The position numbers were made by a program, and so were the translations under genes. 37,056 bases of DNA, from NCBI GenBank assembly GCA_019509785.1, contig JAEKLQ010000061.1, positions 1 through 37,056 of the forward strand, given 5' to 3'. The stretch's first letter is position 1. Every line of letters starts with the position of its first letter. A model generated the notes under the pieces. It made no database searches. It was not told where the DNA came from and saw nothing but the letters and a program-made list of their open reading frames with translations. This document shows, in pieces, positions 33,288 through 37,056 of the stretch. This DNA comes from Fibrobacterota bacterium. Lineage in GTDB: Bacteria > Fibrobacterota > Fibrobacteria > UBA11236.

Positions 33288-34202
33288 ATGGATAAACGAC
33301 TCGGCCCCATCGCGAAGATGCGCACCTACCCCGAATCCCCGGTGCGCTACGAGCTGCCCATCGGCGACTCCGCGCTGCGGCTGAACGACGTGATCGGGAA
33401 GCCCGTACGCTTCCGGCATACCGGCCGCATCTTCTGCGTGAATTGCGGCAACCTGACCAAGACCAGCTTCAGCCAGGGGTATTGCTTCAAATGCATGCAG
33501 ACCCTGGCGCAATGCGACATGTGCATCGTCAAGCCCGAGCTTTGCCATTTCCATCTCGGGACCTGCCGCGAGCCGGCCTGGGGCGAAAAGCATTGCATGA
33601 TCGAGCATACCGTGTACCTGGCCAATTCCTCCGGCCTCAAGGTGGGGATCACACGTTCCCATCAGATGCGCACGCGCTGGATGGACCAAGGCGCGGTGCA
33701 GGCGCTTCCCATCGTCCGCGTGAAAAACCGGCTCGATTCGGGCCGGGTGGAATCGACCCTGAGCCGCCTGGTGCCGGATAAGACCAATTGGCGCGCCATG
33801 CTGAAAGGCAATTCGGAACGCGTCGATCTGAAGGCGGAGCGCGACAAGCTCTTCGCATCGTGGGGGGCCGATCTTCCGGGCGAGCGGTTGTTCGAAGAGG
33901 AATACGCCTTCGTTTATCCTGTCTTGGCATTTCCCGCCAAGCCGGCCTCGCTCAACCTGGACAAGCAGCCCGAGGTTTCCGGGGAATTGCAAGGGATCAA
34001 AGGGCAGTACCTGATCCTCAGCACCGGCGTCATCAATATGCGCAAGTACGGCGGATACGAGTTGGAATGGGAATGGGACGCTTCAGCCGCGCCGGCCGGG
34101 GGAAACCCGGCAGCGGCGGTTGCGAAAGCCGAAACCGCGCTGGTCTCCCCGGCGGGACTCATCCCCGTCGCCAAGGATCCCGCCCAGACTTCCCTATTCT
34201 AG
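33288..34202 (+). CDS. DUF2797 family protein
   Basis: A 304-residue soluble protein of the DUF2797 family, unknown in function. I choose the ATG at 33288 (MDKRLGPIAKM). Hallmarks are PVRYELPIGDSALRLNDVIGKPV, a Cys-rich metal-binding block (FCVNCGNLTKTSFSQGYCFKCMQTLAQCDMC, then CHFHLGTC), HTVYLANSSGLKVGITR and MDQGAVQALPI, RVESTLSRLVPDKTNWRAMLKG. The GxKVGITR segment resembles GIY-YIG nuclease domains. The Cys/His clusters would bind zinc. The C-terminal Ala/Pro tail is specific to this copy. It is divergent from the ArsC-like gene with 37 bp between the starts. Confidence 0.93.
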   Translation: MDKRLGPIAKMRTYPESPVRYELPIGDSALRLNDVIGKPVRFRHTGRIFCVNCGNLTKTSFSQGYCFKCMQTLAQCDMCIVKPELCHFHLGTCREPAWGEKHCMIEHTVYLANSSGLKVGITRSHQMRTRWMDQGAVQALPIVRVKNRLDSGRVESTLSRLVPDKTNWRAMLKGNSERVDLKAERDKLFASWGADLPGERLFEEEYAFVYPVLAFPAKPASLNLDKQPEVSGELQGIKGQYLILSTGVINMRKYGGYELEWEWDASAAPAGGNPAAAVAKAETALVSPAGLIPVAKDPAQTSLF

Positions 34203-34331
34203 TCCTGCCTACCATAAGCCTGCCTCGCTTTTCAAGAGCTTCCTGAAAAACCGTCCCGCTTCCCGTCTTTCCTTACGCCGCGGTTTCCGAATCGGGGTAA
34301 AATTCCGATTGCGCCCGCCACGAGGCCGCCG

Positions 34332-34339
34332 TACCTTTG
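34332..34339 (+). promoter_or_regulatory. TACCTTTG promoter box with TTG 20 nt upstream
   Basis: Exact TAnnTTTG with a TTG 20 nt before it, the Bacteroidetes spacing. It lies 59 nt before the ATG of the SH3-like gene. A 6-bp inverted repeat AATCGG/CCGATT overlaps the upstream element. Confidence 0.5.
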
Positions 34340-34398
34340 AAGTTACCCCCCCTCTGGGGAGCCTGCGACAGCGACACAAAAACCATTCGGAGGACCCT

Positions 34399-34845
34399 AT
34401 GCGAACCGCCTTGCTCCGGTATTGCCTTCCCGTGACCTTGGTTTTCCCCGCCCTTTCCCTAGCTTCCCTCGGATATGCCCTAAAGCATGATGCCGATCTC
34501 TATCGGACCGAAACCCTGGAGCCTCCGCCCTTGGCCTCCTTGGAAGCCGGGCAATCTGTGCGCATGCTGCATCCCGGCGCCGCCCAATCCCTCGTGGAGA
34601 CCGTGGGCGGATTGAAAGGCTGGGTCCGCAACGGGGACTTGTTGGCGCTGGCGCCGGCGGGCGCGCAAAAGCATGAATTACCGAATCAGAAGGTGACCGG
34701 CGCGGGCGATGTGAACGTCAGCCCTTGGGTCAATAACGGGGCGGTGGACGCGGACATGGCCGTGGCCCCGGACCGCGCCTTCGCGGCGGAAATCATCGAG
34801 ACGCTGGATAAAGAGCAGGTCGAAATGCGCCACGACGAGAATTGA
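34399..34845 (+). CDS. Small exported protein with an SH3-like region
   Basis: A 148-residue exported protein; the ATG follows CGGAGGACCCT. Residues 1-25 are a signal peptide. Residues 30-85 (DLYRTETLEPPPLASLEAGQ... VRMLHPGAAQSLVETVGGLKGWVRNGDLLAL) have the pattern of bacterial SH3 domains, which often bind cell-wall peptides. The C-terminal part contains no known domain. The last 53 bp overlap the convergent pectate lyase gene. The SH3 call is moderate. Confidence 0.7.
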   Translation: MRTALLRYCLPVTLVFPALSLASLGYALKHDADLYRTETLEPPPLASLEAGQSVRMLHPGAAQSLVETVGGLKGWVRNGDLLALAPAGAQKHELPNQKVTGAGDVNVSPWVNNGAVDADMAVAPDRAFAAEIIETLDKEQVEMRHDEN

Positions 34846-36277
34846 CCGAGCGCTCCTCGTCCTGCCGGCGGCCCAAGGCATCGACCTCGGGCCCGCCATG
34901 GGCGGTGGAGGTCGATGGTACGCCGGCCGCCGCGGGCCGGGCCCCGATGGCGACCGTCATCCCGTATTCGAAAGCCCCCAGATCGGGGGCCGAGCCCGCG
35001 AAGGGCAATCCCACGTCCTTACCCTTGCCGATTAAATGGCTGTTTGCCGACAACTTCAGGAAAGAGACGTCCGGGAGGCTGCCGTCCGGTTTGCGCGGGC
35101 CGAACACGCCGGCCGTATCCACGCTCTGGAAGTCCGATGCCGCCACGGTCAATCCGGAAATGTCCCAGGAGTTGAAGGCCGCATCGGCCCCGGTCGCGCT
35201 CGCCGTGGCGGTGCCTTGGAAAGCGACGTTGTTCCGGTAGATGCCCATCCCCGCGTCCGCGGCCTTGGCCAGGTCGTAGCCGAGCATGTTGAAGGCGACG
35301 CCGTGATTGGCGTACGCGGTATTGTTGTAATAGAAGTTGTCCACGGGTTGATGATTCTGATAGAAGCCCGCGGCCTTGTTCAGGAAGGAGATGCAGCGGC
35401 GTATGGTATGTTGCGGGATGGGATCGGGGTACTTCGCGGGAGGATTGCCCCATCCCCCGATCTTGAAACCGTTCCCGTTCCCGTCCGGCGCCGAGGTGGT
35501 GGTGCCGGGCTTATAGCCGTTGAGCGCGTTCCAACTATCCTCGATCATCACCGCCACGCCTTGGTTGATGCAGTCGAAACCGTCGTCGGAATTCCACCAG
35601 GCGCGGCAGCCGCGCAGGATGGTCGGCGGGCCCGACTTCTGGTAATGCACGCCGAAGCCATCCGCGTTCTGCCCGTTCCCCTGATCCGAAAATTCGTCAT
35701 AATTGTGATGCGCATCGCAATTGAGGATAAGGTTGCCGCCGTTGCCGTAGGCCAGGAACAATCCCGCCCCCGCGTTATGGTGGATATCCAGGTTCTCGAA
35801 AATGGTATTGCTGGTCGGATTGCCCCAGATGCCGTTGCAGGATCGCTTCCCGGTCATGGGTACGTTCCGGATTTCGAGCCCCTTCAGGTACAACCAGTTC
35901 CCGCCTTCGATCCAGATGCCGGCCCCGGTGACGGTAGGATCCAGCTGCGCCGCTGAAAAATCGAGGACCGGCTTCTCGGCGCGGTAGGCCCAATAGCAGA
36001 TGCGCTTGGTTTCCGAAGTCCCGCTTTTGGTCAGGTGGATGCCGGAGTTGGCCGCCGGCGTCTTGCCGATTTTATAGGTCCCGCCCCGGAGGAAAACGGT
36101 ATCGCCCGGGCTCGCGGCATCCTGGGCGCGCTGCATGCTGGCGAAGGGCTTCTCTAGGGTTCCCGCGGCGGAATCATCGCCGGCGACTGCGACATAATAA
36201 ACGGCGGCGCCTGCCCGACCGGCTCCCAGGACCAGGGCTCCCGCGAACAATCCCGAGGCGATGCTTTTCACCATCAT
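34793..36277 (-). CDS. PL9-type pectate lyase, secreted
   Basis: A 494-residue exported parallel beta-helix enzyme that cleaves pectate by beta-elimination with calcium. Residues 1-24 are a signal peptide. The family core is clear: NADGFGVHYQ (204-213), SDDGFDCI (230-237), IEDSWNALNGY, and NGNGFKIGGWG with Lys272 at the position of the catalytic Lys of Pel9A. Asp206, Asp231, Asp232 and Asp235 correspond to the calcium ligands. Then YNNTAYANHGVAFNM. A C-terminal tail of about 40 residues is basic and low-complexity (GGPEVDALGRRQDEERSVNSRR). The ATG at 36277 (a second is one codon on) follows GGAAAG. Activity is inferred from the conserved residues. Confidence 0.9.
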   Translation of the reverse strand: MMVKSIASGLFAGALVLGAGRAGAAVYYVAVAGDDSAAGTLEKPFASMQRAQDAASPGDTVFLRGGTYKIGKTPAANSGIHLTKSGTSETKRICYWAYRAEKPVLDFSAAQLDPTVTGAGIWIEGGNWLYLKGLEIRNVPMTGKRSCNGIWGNPTSNTIFENLDIHHNAGAGLFLAYGNGGNLILNCDAHHNYDEFSDQGNGQNADGFGVHYQKSGPPTILRGCRAWWNSDDGFDCINQGVAVMIEDSWNALNGYKPGTTTSAPDGNGNGFKIGGWGNPPAKYPDPIPQHTIRRCISFLNKAAGFYQNHQPVDNFYYNNTAYANHGVAFNMLGYDLAKAADAGMGIYRNNVAFQGTATASATGADAAFNSWDISGLTVAASDFQSVDTAGVFGPRKPDGSLPDVSFLKLSANSHLIGKGKDVGLPFAGSAPDLGAFEYGMTVAIGARPAAAGVPSTSTAHGGPEVDALGRRQDEERSVNSRRGAFRPALYPASR

Positions 36278-36603
36278 TCCGACTTTCCGCGGCCCATTCC
36301 GCTTCCGTTCGGGAATCTACCCTGACCCTGCGCATAGCGGTTCCGGATTCCCGCTTGTAGCCCCCGATTGGAGCGATTGTTACCAAGTAGGCCACGCCGG
36401 CTTCGGTTTTTTGGGACTCCGAAGGCCGGTACGCATCCGAATGCGCATCTTGCGCAGTCCGCGCAGCTTTTTGCGCGCGAACCATTCCGCCTTTTCCATC
36501 CGCGCCCTGCCCTTCGCGACTATTCGTAGTATTAAGGCTATTCCGTCGATGGCATTCTATTTGCGCTCGAAGCTTGGATCTATCGAAAAAAGTGGAGCGC
36601 ATC
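36278..36603. other. Divergent intergenic region between the pectate lyase and the right-end gene
   Basis: The pectate-lyase side has a minus-strand TAGATTCC box (36319-36312). The middle has a cluster of TGCGCA-like palindromes (36442-36447, 36451-36456, 36460-36465, 36472-36477, the last two imperfect), possible regulator sites. Near 36559 is a TATTTGC box for the plus-strand gene. No gene is evident. Confidence 0.4.
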
Positions 36604-37056
36604 ATGACCAAAAAAACTTTCCTGCCTGCCCTTTTCGCGCTCCCGTTCTTCGCCGCCTGCAGTTTCAACATGGCCACCCCGCCCGCCCGCACCGCGTTCT
36701 TCGGATCCCCGCGCGTCCTGCCCGCCAGGGAAAGCGCCGTAACGGCGGAGGGAACATCGGCCGGCGAATTGTTCGGGCCCTCTTTGGCGGGCGGCTCCCT
36801 GACCTATGAGAGGGGGCTGGGGAATCAACGCGAAATCGTGGTCACGCCGACTGCCGGCGTGATCCAGAACGAATCCGACTATCTAGGGATCTCCCTGGAT
36901 ATCAAACAAGGCGTCCCTGAGACCCGCAATGTGGCATTCACCTATGGTACCGGGTATCTCTGGAACGAAAATGGTCAGGCGGTTTCCGCGGAGGCCGGAA
37001 CGCTGCTGGGATTCGAGAACCGTTTCTTCGTGCCCACCCTGTCCCTGATGTTTTTC
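36604..37056 (+). CDS. Lipoprotein, partial (runs off right edge)
   Basis: The first 151 codons of an open frame starting with ATG after a TGGAG site. Residues 1-19 are a lipoprotein signal with lipobox FFAAC. The mature part, with alternating hydrophobic stretches (GGSLTYERGLG, YLGISLDIKQG, NVAFTYGTGYLW, FENRFFVPTLSLMFF), has the rhythm of an outer-membrane beta-barrel. The C-terminus is missing, so the family is undetermined. Confidence 0.75.
   Translation, partial: MTKKTFLPALFALPFFAACSFNMATPPARTAFFGSPRVLPARESAVTAEGTSAGELFGPSLAGGSLTYERGLGNQREIVVTPTAGVIQNESDYLGISLDIKQGVPETRNVAFTYGTGYLWNENGQAVSAEAGTLLGFENRFFVPTLSLMFF

Overview
The window is a 37 kb stretch of a GC-rich genome from a Gram-negative bacterium. 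It carries periplasmic foldases, lipoproteins, a PBP4-type peptidase and many secreted plant- or chitin-polymer proteins: an AA10 lytic polysaccharide monooxygenase, a PL9-type pectate lyase, beta-helix and beta-propeller proteins. Several genes have a TAnnTTTG-like box just upstream, the promoter form known from Bacteroidetes. Together these suggest a polysaccharide-degrading member of the Fibrobacterota-Chlorobi-Bacteroidota group, possibly Fibrobacterota. No rRNA or other marker settles the taxonomy, so this is an inference.

Layout. Positions 1-7000 are mostly minus strand: an AT-rich secreted protein of tandem PPC-like repeats (cut by the left edge), a secreted sugar-dehydrogenase-like propeller, and a roughly 1,200-residue orphan membrane protein. 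That last gene is divergent from a hybrid histidine kinase whose sensor is an ethylene-receptor-type copper domain (6939-8885). Next come mfd (transcription-repair coupling), a beta-helix protein, and a four-gene cluster: foldase lipoprotein, surA-like foldase, methyltransferase and ftsE. A YbjQ-domain protein, aroA, a lipoprotein, a PBP4-DUF1460 fusion and a fur-family gene follow. From 25.8 to 29.7 kb an LPMO lies between two secreted BNR-type propellers. The right part holds rpsD, a rhodanese overlapping a DUF4230 gene, a spore-photoproduct-lyase-like radical SAM gene, a divergent ArsC-like/DUF2797 pair, a small secreted protein, a PL9-type pectate lyase and the start of a lipoprotein gene.

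How the parts fit. The secreted carbohydrate-active proteins look like a scattered polymer-degradation set, and the foldases would serve its heavy export load. Housekeeping genes (mfd, aroA, rpsD, ftsE, fur) sit between them. The most unusual points are: the ethylene-receptor-like kinase with a perfect 13-bp palindrome in its divergent control region; a 162-bp fold-back element with TAA target duplications, one of which is the stop codon of the PBP4-DUF1460 gene; a second 200-bp fold-back region before aroA; a recurrent TAnnTTTG-like box only 4-8 nt before several start codons, implying leaderless transcripts; and the LPMO/propeller cluster. I saw no tRNA, rRNA, CRISPR array or transposase gene.
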